DNA of 64,000 nucleotides from an uncultured Solobacterium sp. (lineage in GTDB: Bacteria > Bacillota_I > Bacilli_A > Erysipelotrichales > Erysipelotrichaceae). The position numbers were made by a program, and so were the translations under genes. The notes under the pieces were generated by a model, which had not been told where the DNA came from, made no database searches, and worked only from the letters and a program-made list of their open reading frames with translations. Below, piece after piece: positions 51,086-59,281 of the stretch; position 1 is the first letter of the stretch, and the number at the start of each line of letters is the position of its first letter. The stretch spans positions 1 through 64,000 of the forward strand of contig UQPV01000007.1 in NCBI GenBank assembly GCA_900543035.1, read 5' to 3'.

Positions 51086-52534
51086 ATGATGACATTCAGA
51101 CAGTGGATGATGCAGATGGCACGTCAGTACGGCCGTCATTATGTGGTTGCGCTGTTCATGTGCTGCCTGCTTTTCCCGCTGTTGTTCAGCGGGTACGACA
51201 TCGTGCGGGATACGGTGATCATCAGTTCCGGATTCACCGTGGCCGTCGCCATCTTTCAGTTTCGTTTTCTCTATCAGCGCAATGCGGCCATCTTCATGAT
51301 GGGCGTTCCGCTGAAACGCAGACAGCTGTTTCATTACTGCTGGTTCAGCGGCTGGCTGGCGCTTTTGCCGATCGCGGCGATCAATGGCGGATGCGCCGCT
51401 GCCGATGACATGAGCGGGATCTCTGCGATACTGGCGTCCATCCTTTATCAGACGCTGAACTATGCGATCACGGTGTTCTTCGTGTCGCGCAGCCGGCGGC
51501 TGCTGGATGCGGTGCTGATCGGCTTTGGCTGGCTGCTGGCGCTGTTCCTGCTGCAGCAGAGCTTCCTGTCGTTCTTCAATGACCGCAGCCAGTTCTTCAT
51601 CCAGGCAGACGCTTACAATATCACCAACATGCAGCTGCAGACGGCGCTTTCCTTCGTCAGTCTGCTGAGCCTGGGCGGGATGTACTTTCGGGGCAATACC
51701 GGCCTGCTCATGACGGCGTCATGGCTGTGGTGGATCCTGCTTGCCATCGCGGCGTTTTATTGGTCGAGGCGCTCGTTCGAGCAGCTGAAGTGTGAGACAT
51801 GCGGCTCGCCTTCGCGCTCATACGCCGTCTATCCTTTCCTGCTGCTGGTGGTCACGATGTCCCTGCTCAATCTGATCTCGCTGAACGAGTGGACGCTGTT
51901 CTTGATCGTGATGATCTTCCTGCTCTATATGTCCGTCTACTTCCTGTATAAACGCAGGATCCGCTTCACTTTCCATATGGCGGCAGGCTTTGCGCTGCTG
52001 GCGGCCATGGAGGCGGCCGTCTCTGCTGTCTTCGTCTATACGAACGGACTGGGCATCGTACAGGAATCTCCGCGATCCGGCTTTATCCAGATGGAGCTGT
52101 ATGCCCCGGTGGATTCGGTGCTGAGCGAGGAAAACCAGCAGAAGCTGGCCGAAGTGAACACGCGCTATGGAAAGGAGCTGCAGGAAAATGAAGTGATCTC
52201 TGAGTTCATCGTCAAGTTTGCGCCGGAAAGCGTCTCTTATGAACGGATGCGCCAGCTGCAGCAGCAGATGATGGAGGATGCCGGCAGTCAGGAAGACGGG
52301 GTCAGCGATTATTATCTGAACATGTCATTGTCTTTCATCAACCGGATCGGTCTGGAAAGCGAGTTCAGCTATGACATTGATTCGCAGGAGAACTACGACC
52401 GCTACATGGGCGAGCTGTTTGATCTGCTGCTGGATCCGCAGGCAGATGCCGGTGTGGAGATCGGCTATTATGACACAGGCGGAGACTTTTACGCCGTTTA
52501 TGACACGATAAGCGATGAAGAGGAGGTGCAGTGA
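51086..52534 (+). CDS. ABC transporter permease-like membrane protein with C-terminal outer domain
   Basis: 482 residues with nine to ten hydrophobic helices in the first 320 residues and a soluble, acidic C-terminal region (about 335-482). Two basic cytosolic loops (VPLKRRQLFHY near 75 and SRSRRLLDAV near 134) recall ABC-2-type permeases. The last part contains ELYAPVDSVLSEENQQKLAEV and ends DTISDEEEVQ. A second protein of the same build is encoded at the end of the operon, so the pair may be a heterodimeric channel. Substrate unknown; YtrA-type systems often export peptides or respond to wall antibiotics. ATG 51086 follows GGAGG by 8 bases. Confidence 0.7.
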   Translation: MMTFRQWMMQMARQYGRHYVVALFMCCLLFPLLFSGYDIVRDTVIISSGFTVAVAIFQFRFLYQRNAAIFMMGVPLKRRQLFHYCWFSGWLALLPIAAINGGCAAADDMSGISAILASILYQTLNYAITVFFVSRSRRLLDAVLIGFGWLLALFLLQQSFLSFFNDRSQFFIQADAYNITNMQLQTALSFVSLLSLGGMYFRGNTGLLMTASWLWWILLAIAAFYWSRRSFEQLKCETCGSPSRSYAVYPFLLLVVTMSLLNLISLNEWTLFLIVMIFLLYMSVYFLYKRRIRFTFHMAAGFALLAAMEAAVSAVFVYTNGLGIVQESPRSGFIQMELYAPVDSVLSEENQQKLAEVNTRYGKELQENEVISEFIVKFAPESVSYERMRQLQQQMMEDAGSQEDGVSDYYLNMSLSFINRIGLESEFSYDIDSQENYDRYMGELFDLLLDPQADAGVEIGYYDTGGDFYAVYDTISDEEEVQ

Positions 52535-52908
52535 TGTTTTCGATCAAGACACAGAGCAGGATCCCGATCTTCGAACAGCTGAAGAAACAGATCCTGGAAT
52601 ATATCAGCGCCGGAGTCCTGCATGGAGATGACCAGCTTCCCAGCGTGCGCATGCTGGCATCTTCTCTGGGCATCAACCCGAATACGGTAGCCAAAGCTTA
52701 TCAGGAGCTGGAAGAAAAACGAATCATCTACAAGGTACAGGGAAAGGGCTGCTTCATCCGTTCTGATCACATCGAGGTGCTTGTCCGGGAAGAGAAGCTG
52801 GCACAGTTCGATGACTGTGTCCGCGACATGAAGCGTCATTCCATCGATGCGGAAGATCTGGAAGGCAGGATCAGACGCATTTACAGAGAGGAGGAGCCAC
52901 ATGCTTAA
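52534..52908 (+). CDS. GntR-family repressor, YtrA subfamily
   Basis: 124 residues, the compact length of the YtrA group. The winged helix-turn-helix covers about 7-70 (PIFEQLKKQILEYISAG, then DDQLPSVRMLASSLGINPNTVAKAYQELEEK). Only a short helical tail of about 50 residues follows, so there is no ligand-binding domain of the FadR or HutC kind. It starts at a TGATG junction with the upstream permease and overlaps the ATPase gene by 8 bp. Its inferred operator lies at 51047-51071, making the operon autoregulated. Confidence 0.93.
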   Translation: MFSIKTQSRIPIFEQLKKQILEYISAGVLHGDDQLPSVRMLASSLGINPNTVAKAYQELEEKRIIYKVQGKGCFIRSDHIEVLVREEKLAQFDDCVRDMKRHSIDAEDLEGRIRRIYREEEPHA

Positions 52909-53794
52909 TATACGATGTGTGTCAAAGAAATTGGGGGACAATCAGGTCCTGGATCAGGTGAATCTGGAGCTGAAGGCGGGCAGCGTCTTCGGACTGGTCG
53001 GTCCGAACGGAGCCGGCAAGAGCACGCTGCTGCGGATGATCGCCGGCGTTTACCGAGAGGACAGCGGGGTCATCACCTGGAACAACGAGCCGGTGTTCGA
53101 TCATCCCGCCGTCAAGCAGGAGATCCTGTTCATCAGCGATGAGCCGTTCTATTTTTACAACGCCTCTATCCGCGACATGAAGCAGTTCTATCAGCGCTGT
53201 TATCCTTCGTTCAACGAGGATGCCTATGCGCATTATCTGGAACAGTTCGGACTGGATGAGAAACGGCCGATGTCCCAGTTCTCCAAAGGCATGAAGCGTC
53301 AGGCGTTCATCATCTTCGCCCTGGCCATCCGCCCCAAGCTGCTGCTTCTGGATGAGATCTTTGACGGCCTAGATCCGATGATGCGGCTGATGTTCCAGCG
53401 TGCGCTTGCCCAGTGCGTGCAGGAAAATCAGATGACCGTGATCATCTCCAGCCACAACATCCGCGAGCTGGAGGATATCTGCGATGCCTTCGGCATCCTC
53501 GATGAGCGCCACATGATCACCAGCGGAGATATCGAGAGCGTGAAGGGCAATGTGCATGCCATCCAGCTGGCGTTTGCCAAAGAGGTCGACCGTTCGCTGT
53601 TCAGCCATCTGGATGTCCTCAGCATCCGGGTAGAGTCCCGCTTTGTCAAAGTGGTGGTCAAGGGCAATGTGGAAAAGATCGTCAACTATCTGCGTTCCCT
53701 GGATCCGGTGATCCTGGAAGTACAAGATGTCAGCCTGGAGGAAGTGTTCCTCTACGAGATGGAACAGAAAGGATATGGTGTGTATGAGCAGTAG
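52901..53794 (+). CDS. ABC transporter ATP-binding protein
   Basis: 297 residues of the YtrB-like/DrrA-like type. Walker A GPNGAGKST near residue 36-44, signature PMSQFSKGMKRQAFIIFALA near 126-145 with the C-loop in the variant SKGMKRQ that is common in this group, Walker B LLLLDEIFDGLDP near 149-161, and switch His IISSHNIRELED near 183. A C-terminal extension of about 80 residues probably contacts the permease. It follows the regulator and precedes the second permease by an 11-bp overlap. It would supply energy for export by the two large membrane proteins. Confidence 0.93.
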   Translation: MLNIRCVSKKLGDNQVLDQVNLELKAGSVFGLVGPNGAGKSTLLRMIAGVYREDSGVITWNNEPVFDHPAVKQEILFISDEPFYFYNASIRDMKQFYQRCYPSFNEDAYAHYLEQFGLDEKRPMSQFSKGMKRQAFIIFALAIRPKLLLLDEIFDGLDPMMRLMFQRALAQCVQENQMTVIISSHNIRELEDICDAFGILDERHMITSGDIESVKGNVHAIQLAFAKEVDRSLFSHLDVLSIRVESRFVKVVVKGNVEKIVNYLRSLDPVILEVQDVSLEEVFLYEMEQKGYGVYEQ

Positions 53795-55259
53795 CTTTTC
53801 CTGGTTTTGCTGGCAGATGCGCAGGGACCGCAGCCTGTTGATCCTGTATGCGGCCGTGCTGATCTGTCTGTTCCCGCTGCTTTCACTGGCGCTGCAGGAC
53901 CTTGGGAACACGCCGTTCATGTTCATCGAACTGGTGTTCGTGCCGATGGCCTGCATGTTCATCCTGAGCTTCTGTCTGCCTGCTCATCTGTTTTCTCATC
54001 TGTGGAACAAAAGGGAGCTGGATATGTACAGCAGCATCCCGCTCAAACGCAGCACGATGTTTTGCATCCGCTATGCCGCGGGGCTGTGCTGGCTGCTTGT
54101 TCCGATCACGGTGATCATCGCGCTGGAATGCCTCGTGCTGTTCCTGATGCATATGCCGCCATATGACATGCTGCATATGCTGCAATCGACGGCGGAGCTC
54201 ATGGTGCTGAGCGTCCTCGTGTATTCTCTCAATGTGTGGATCGCGATCCATTGCCGAAACCGCAGCGATGCCCTCGTGATGAGCATCGCTTACCTGCTCG
54301 TTCCTCTCATCGTCGTGCTGGGGCTGTATACGACCATCTCAAGCAGCATCTATGAAGTCTCGGTCGGTTATTCCTCGAGCATGCAGATGAGCCTGTTGAC
54401 GGATAATGAGCTGGTGCGCTGGCTGGTGAATCTGATCTGTGCACCGATCTCCTATGGGATGATCTGCGCAGAAGGATTCGGCAGCGTGATCGGCAGCTTG
54501 GAGGGCGTGATCTGTCTTCCGCAGTATATCTGGATCGTGTGGCTGATGGAAAGCGTGCTGCTGATCGTCTGGTCGCATCGGGCATACATCACCATGCCGG
54601 GCGAGGAGAGCGGTCAGCGTACGACGCACGCCCTGATGTATCCGCTCATGACGCATCTGCTGACGCTCGGTCTGTTTCTGTATGCGGTCGATACGGACGA
54701 TGCCGCCTTCGGGAAGATGCTGTTCGTCGCCGCAGCCTTCTTCTTCCTGCTGCTCAGCTTCATCGCGCAGCGCCAGGTGCGGATCCGGCTGCGGCAGCTG
54801 ATCGCGCTGCCATTGCTGGCCGTTTGCGCGTTCCTGCTTCAGGTCTCATCCGTTCAGACCTCTGGCTTCGGCCTGATCCAAGAGCTTATCCCGGCAGATG
54901 CCGAGCGTTACCGGCTCATCATCACCATGGATCAGTATGAGGAAGGACAGACCGTGACCCTGACGACGACATGGATCAGCGCCGGAAAAGATGATGCGCT
55001 CATCGAAGTGATGCGCGATTTCCAGGAACAGGTCATCGATGACGCCAAGGATAATTCCGATGAGGGCATCGAGGAATCGCCGCAGACCCTGGACATCCAG
55101 TTCGATTATGCGAGCGCCAGCGGCGGCGGAAACCGAGAGTATTTCCTCTTTGATCCGGATGGCAGCCTGCTGCGGAAATACAGCGCGAGCATCGCGCAGT
55201 TTTCCGAGGAAGAACACCTGACGACAGAAACCGTTTCACAGAGCTATGTCGGATCGTGA
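53784..55259 (+). CDS. Second ABC permease-like membrane protein with outer domain
   Basis: 491 residues. About twelve hydrophobic helices in the first 365 residues, with basic cytosolic loops (WNKRELDMYSSIPLKRSTMF near 73-92) that match the loop found in the other permease of this operon (VPLKRRQLFHY), and a soluble C-terminal part (about 370-491; includes TTTWISAGKDDALIEVMRDF). The shared order points to common origin. It ends 30 bp before the next gene. Related genes in other Firmicutes are annotated as ABC permeases without known substrates. Confidence 0.7.
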   Translation: MSSSFSWFCWQMRRDRSLLILYAAVLICLFPLLSLALQDLGNTPFMFIELVFVPMACMFILSFCLPAHLFSHLWNKRELDMYSSIPLKRSTMFCIRYAAGLCWLLVPITVIIALECLVLFLMHMPPYDMLHMLQSTAELMVLSVLVYSLNVWIAIHCRNRSDALVMSIAYLLVPLIVVLGLYTTISSSIYEVSVGYSSSMQMSLLTDNELVRWLVNLICAPISYGMICAEGFGSVIGSLEGVICLPQYIWIVWLMESVLLIVWSHRAYITMPGEESGQRTTHALMYPLMTHLLTLGLFLYAVDTDDAAFGKMLFVAAAFFFLLLSFIAQRQVRIRLRQLIALPLLAVCAFLLQVSSVQTSGFGLIQELIPADAERYRLIITMDQYEEGQTVTLTTTWISAGKDDALIEVMRDFQEQVIDDAKDNSDEGIEESPQTLDIQFDYASASGGGNREYFLFDPDGSLLRKYSASIAQFSEEEHLTTETVSQSYVGS

Positions 55260-55264
55260 TCTCA

Positions 55265-55273
55265 TGGTATAAT
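55265..55273 (+). promoter_or_regulatory. Extended -10 promoter for the small lipoprotein gene
   Basis: TGGTATAAT, a TGn extended -10 with a perfect hexamer, 20 bp before the ATG. Confidence 0.65.
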
Positions 55274-55292
55274 GGGGCAGGAGGTACGCCCG

Positions 55293-55967
55293 ATGAAAAA
55301 AATCAGTATTTTGCTTGCCGGTGCGCTGCTGCTGTGCGGATGTCAGCGTGCGCTCATTCAGCCGGACAGCGTAAAGGCCATATATGTGCAGGCTGATTTC
55401 GAGACCGAACGCACACCGGTGTCAGGATCGCTGCAGGAAGATCTGCTGGAAGTGCTGTCTTCGCTGTCCTTTGCTTCTGCCGAAGAGAAAGAGACGCCGG
55501 AGGGCGTCCGCATCGATGTGGAAGAGGAAGACGGCACGCTGTCCTTCTATTGCGGCGATGATGCCATGATCGGCGTGCGCGGCCCGGATGAGGGATCCGT
55601 CCGCATCGCACAGGACGAAGAGGCTGCCGAAACGCTGCGCGATCTGCTGCAGGAATGCAATGAAGCCTATTTCCGTCCCGAGCTCACCGCTGCTGTCTCA
55701 AGCCGGGACGAAGAAGCGATCGTCGTGACTGCCGCGGAGGATTCCGGGGAGATCAAAGCCGGGGCGAGCGTGCGGTTCACGCTGGATGCGCATGTGCAAG
55801 AGCATCTCGATGAAGAGCTGCAGGAAGGCGCAGAGATCCTCATCGTCTATGATCCGGACAGCTATGACGCACAGACACAGCAGATCGGCAAAGTATTGGT
55901 GATCACAGATGCCGAAAAAGAAAACGCTTCCCATGGCTGCAGCTATGGAGAAGCCTCAGATTGCTGA
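55293..55967 (+). CDS. Hypothetical lipoprotein
   Basis: 224 residues. The signal MKKISILLAGALLLCGC ends in a lipobox with Cys at residue 17. Two parts follow: an acidic domain (about 30-125) and a second one (about 133-205) with beta-strand spacing SRDEEAIVVTAAED and EGAEILIVYDPDSYDAQ, which resembles OB-like DUF3221/YobA-type lipoproteins. The final residues are unstructured (EKENASHGCSYGEASDC). It has its own promoter and terminator and probably is not part of the ABC operon, although it follows it closely. Role unknown. Confidence 0.6.
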   Translation: MKKISILLAGALLLCGCQRALIQPDSVKAIYVQADFETERTPVSGSLQEDLLEVLSSLSFASAEEKETPEGVRIDVEEEDGTLSFYCGDDAMIGVRGPDEGSVRIAQDEEAAETLRDLLQECNEAYFRPELTAAVSSRDEEAIVVTAAEDSGEIKAGASVRFTLDAHVQEHLDEELQEGAEILIVYDPDSYDAQTQQIGKVLVITDAEKENASHGCSYGEASDC

Positions 55968-55991
55968 TCAGATCGATGTAAGATCGAAGTG

Positions 55992-56016
55992 AAGATGCCC
56001 GCGGGCATCTTTTTCT
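55992..56016 (+). terminator. Terminator of the lipoprotein gene
   Basis: AAGATGCCCGCGGGCATCTT, a perfect palindrome, followed by TTT. Confidence 0.8.
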
Positions 56017-56142
56017 ATGCGCGGGAAAAAGGGAAGACGATGGGGAAGACCGCATTTTCTTAACCGGAATTTGATGTCGTTTTTACTTCGATCATACACA
56101 GATGATCATTTTTTTCAAATTGTTAAACCATTGTAAGTTCGG

Positions 56143-56170
56143 TTGATTTTGTCTTCTGGAAGATTAGAAT
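56143..56170 (+). promoter_or_regulatory. Promoter of the exported phosphoesterase gene
   Basis: TTGATT, 16 bases, TAGAAT, 30 bp before the start codon. Confidence 0.65.
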
Positions 56171-56200
56171 AAACGATGTGAAAACAGGAGGGAATTCATT

Positions 56201-57883
56201 GTGATGAAGAAAAAGACAGCCGCAAAAGTTGGCCTCGCGTCACTTGCTGTGATGCTGGGCGGCGGAACGATCCTCATGAACACCCAGGCATATACGCCGG
56301 TTCATGCGGAAACGCAGAACGAAAACGATGTAGAGACCAAAGCAGGAGAGACCGTACAGAAGTCTGTGATCCTGATGGTCGGATCAGATGAGACAAGCAG
56401 AAACCTGACCTGGTATGCGAATGTCGATACGGCAGGCAGCGTGCAGTGGGCAAAGCAGTCTGATATGCAGGACGGCCTGTTCCCGGCACAGTATAACGAA
56501 GCCGCTGCGACTTCCATCGCCACCAACGATGAAGGGTTCTACAGCAATCAGGCAACCATGACCAACCTGGAAGAAAACACAGCGTATGTGTACCGTGTGG
56601 TCAATGGCGACACCGTCAGCCAGATCTATACCTTTGAGACCGGTGATTTCGATGAGGGCTTCAGCTTCATCCTCGCCGGTGACCCGCAGATCGGCGCAGG
56701 CAATACGGAGACCGATACCGTAGGCTGGGATGAGACGCTCGATACGGCCATCGCACAGCTGGATCCGGATTTCCTGGTATCTGCCGGCGACCAGGTCAAC
56801 ACCAACAACAATGAAACGCAGTACACCGGCTACCTGAACGATGCGCTGACCTATCTGACGAGCGCGACGACGATCGGTAACCACGACAGCGGATCTGCCG
56901 CATACAACGAGCACTTCAACCTGCCGAATGAGAGCACGCAGCTCGGTGCGACGACAGCGGGAACGGACTACTGGTTCGTCTATGACAACACGCTGTTCAT
57001 GGTGATCAACTCCAACAACCGCTCCACGGCAGAGCATAAGGAATTCCTGGAGAGCGCGATCGCACAGAATCCGGATGTGAGATGGAAGACGGTCGTATTC
57101 CACCACTCTGTATACTCCACGGCATCCCACGTAGATGACGGCGACATCATCGAGCGCCGCGAGGAACTGCCGCCGATGTTCAGCGAGCTGGATATCGATG
57201 TAGTGCTGATGGGCCATGACCACGTATACACGAGAACATACATGATGAATGGCACGACGCCGGATGATTCCCAGGGCGTGCAGAGCGAAGTGACGAATCC
57301 GGAAGGCGTGCTGTATCTGACCGCAAACTCCGCGAGCGGAAGTAAGTACTATGACATCAAGGCGCCGGAAGCAGCATACTCCGCAGTGATGGATCAGAGC
57401 TACCGCCGGACGATCACCGACATCGATGTGACGGATACATCCTACACGATGACGACATACTACATGGATACGATGGAAGTGCTGGATACGTTCACGATCA
57501 ACAAGATCGACACAGACAAGAGCGAGCTGGAAGGACTTGTGGAGAAGGCAGAGCAGGTGAGCGAGGCAGACTGCACGGCAGAAGAGTGGCAGGCACTGCA
57601 GAGCGCGCTGGAAGCAGCCAAGAGCGTGCTGGCCGATGAGAAGGCAACGCAGGATGCGGTGAACGAAGCATATACGGCGCTGCAGAGCGCATATGACGCA
57701 GCGACCACGCAGGATCCGGCAGATCCGGGCGAAGGCAACGGCCAGGGCGGCGATGATGAGCAGAAGCCGGCCGATGGCAAAGACGACGTCGACACCGCAG
57801 CAGCAGGCACGAGTGCAGCGGCAGCAGCGCTCATCCTGGGCGCAGCTGGTGTGGCGATTGCCGCACGCCGACGCAAAGCGTAG
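56201..57883 (+). CDS. Exported purple-acid-phosphatase-like metallophosphoesterase
   Basis: 560 residues. Signal peptide (about 1-36, cut near VHA), fibronectin-like N-domain (about 50-145, TWYANVDTAGSVQWAK), then a calcineurin-like phosphoesterase domain about 150-420: AGDPQIG near 162, SAGDQVN near 192, TIGNHDSG near 224, VVFHHSVYS near 302 and LMGHDHVYTR near 338. These are the two-metal ligands. A coiled FIVAR-like unit (about 430-500) and a Gly/Asp-rich linker precede a C-terminal hydrophobic stretch and RRRKA tail. There is no LPXTG; DVDTAA is in the place where a sorting motif would lie. The substrate is an exported phosphoester. GTG 56201 and ATG 56204 are both possible. Confidence 0.9.
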   Translation: MMKKKTAAKVGLASLAVMLGGGTILMNTQAYTPVHAETQNENDVETKAGETVQKSVILMVGSDETSRNLTWYANVDTAGSVQWAKQSDMQDGLFPAQYNEAAATSIATNDEGFYSNQATMTNLEENTAYVYRVVNGDTVSQIYTFETGDFDEGFSFILAGDPQIGAGNTETDTVGWDETLDTAIAQLDPDFLVSAGDQVNTNNNETQYTGYLNDALTYLTSATTIGNHDSGSAAYNEHFNLPNESTQLGATTAGTDYWFVYDNTLFMVINSNNRSTAEHKEFLESAIAQNPDVRWKTVVFHHSVYSTASHVDDGDIIERREELPPMFSELDIDVVLMGHDHVYTRTYMMNGTTPDDSQGVQSEVTNPEGVLYLTANSASGSKYYDIKAPEAAYSAVMDQSYRRTITDIDVTDTSYTMTTYYMDTMEVLDTFTINKIDTDKSELEGLVEKAEQVSEADCTAEEWQALQSALEAAKSVLADEKATQDAVNEAYTALQSAYDAATTQDPADPGEGNGQGGDDEQKPADGKDDVDTAAAGTSAAAAALILGAAGVAIAARRRKA

Positions 57884-57910
57884 TCTGCGCGATACAGATT
57901 GAACACGACG

Positions 57911-57952
57911 ATCAATAGCGGGGAGAGCTCTTCGCTATTGATTTCATTTTTT
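57911..57952 (+). terminator. Terminator of the phosphoesterase gene
   Basis: ATCAATAGCG and CGCTATTGAT form a 10-bp stem followed by TTCATTTTTT. Confidence 0.75.
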
Positions 57953-57968
57953 AGGAAGGATGCTTGAA

Positions 57969-59174
57969 ATGCAGAAACTGAGAGATAACCGATGGGTGAT
58001 CGTGATCATCCTGCTTACGATCGCCGGCGCTATGCTGTTTCAGACATACGGCATGGAGTCATACAGCCGCTTTAACAGCACCACGCTGGAATATGTGAAA
58101 GGAACGGTCATGCAGGTCACTGCAGAAAACCTGACCTATGAAGAAGACCTTGACATCAACGTGGGCACGCAGGATCTGATCATCCGGCTGGATGAAGGGG
58201 AATACCAGGGAGAAGAGATCGAAGTGACCAACTATGTCTCCAATACGCACCAGTGCGAAGTCAGCGAAGGCATGTCGGTCATCATCAATGTCGATGAGCC
58301 GGAAGGGATCGAGCCATATTACACGCTGTACAATTATGACCGCTCCATCCCGATGGCATTCGGCATCGCCGTGCTCATCCTGGCCATCGTGCTCATCGCG
58401 AAGGGCAAGGGCGTGAAGGCGATCCTCGGTCTGGCATACAGCCTGTATCTGGTCGTCTGCGTGCTGCTGCCGATGGTATTCTCGGGATATTCTCCGATCG
58501 CGGTCAGCATCTTGTGCGCGATCCTCTCCGTCACCGTGACGCTGCTGCTGCTCAATGGCCAGAGCAAGAAGACCTACGCGGCCATCGTGTCCACCGTGGC
58601 CGGCGTCATCGTATCGCTGATCTTCTTTTTGATCCTGTCCAATATGATGCATCTGGACGGCTTCAGCGCAGAAGAGAGCGAAGGGCTGATCCTGATCGGC
58701 GAATCCACAGGCCTGCGCGTCAAGGACATCTTGTTTGCGGGCGTGCTGATCTCCTCGCTGGGCGCCATCATGGATACCGGCATGTCCATCGTCTCCTCGC
58801 TGTATGAGGTGTATCGCCACAATACTGCGCTGACCTCAAGAGAGCTTTTGCGCTCAGGCATCGAGATCGGCAAGGATATGATCGGAACGATGTGCAATAC
58901 GCTGATCTTGGCGTTCACCGGAAGCTCCTTCCTGACCCTGCTCGTCTTTCTTTCCTATGACGTGCAGTTCAATCAGCTGTTCAACAGCAACTTCCTGAGC
59001 ATGGAGATCGCGCAGGGCATCTGCGGATCGCTGGGCATCGTGCTCACTGTGCCGATCGCTTCGCTGATCACGGCCTATGTGCTCTGCCGTTCGCCGCAGT
59101 CACCTGAGACGATCGAAGAGGACGAGAGCGAAGAAGAGGAAGAAAACGACGAAGCGTTCCTGGAACGCTCATGA
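57969..59174 (+). CDS. YibE/F family multipass membrane protein
   Basis: 401 residues. Signal-anchor helix near 9-28, an extracytoplasmic region of about 80 residues, then eight helices. The YibE/F signature is visible in KGKGVKAILGLAYSLYLVVCVLLPMVFSGYSP (in two parts, about 138-170), DILFAGVLISSLGAIMDTGMSIVSS near 252-276 and MCNTLILAFTGSSFLTLLVFL near 305-325. Function is not established. ATG 57969 follows AGGAAGG by 9 bases; an ATG three codons earlier lies too close to it. The tail is strongly acidic (EEDESEEEEENDE). Confidence 0.9.
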   Translation: MQKLRDNRWVIVIILLTIAGAMLFQTYGMESYSRFNSTTLEYVKGTVMQVTAENLTYEEDLDINVGTQDLIIRLDEGEYQGEEIEVTNYVSNTHQCEVSEGMSVIINVDEPEGIEPYYTLYNYDRSIPMAFGIAVLILAIVLIAKGKGVKAILGLAYSLYLVVCVLLPMVFSGYSPIAVSILCAILSVTVTLLLLNGQSKKTYAAIVSTVAGVIVSLIFFLILSNMMHLDGFSAEESEGLILIGESTGLRVKDILFAGVLISSLGAIMDTGMSIVSSLYEVYRHNTALTSRELLRSGIEIGKDMIGTMCNTLILAFTGSSFLTLLVFLSYDVQFNQLFNSNFLSMEIAQGICGSLGIVLTVPIASLITAYVLCRSPQSPETIEEDESEEEEENDEAFLERS

Positions 59175-59210
59175 TCAAAAACAGCGGGGAATATCCTCGC
59201 TGTTTTTGAT
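59174..59210 (+). terminator. Terminator of the YibE/F gene
   Basis: ATCAAAAACAGCG and CGCTGTTTTTGAT form a perfect 13-bp stem with U-rich arm. Confidence 0.85.
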
Positions 59211-59281
59211 GCAGGAGGAAGAAAGGATTTCTTTCTCCCTGTCATTGCGTTATGATAATAACAAACAGCAGGAGGGATCGT

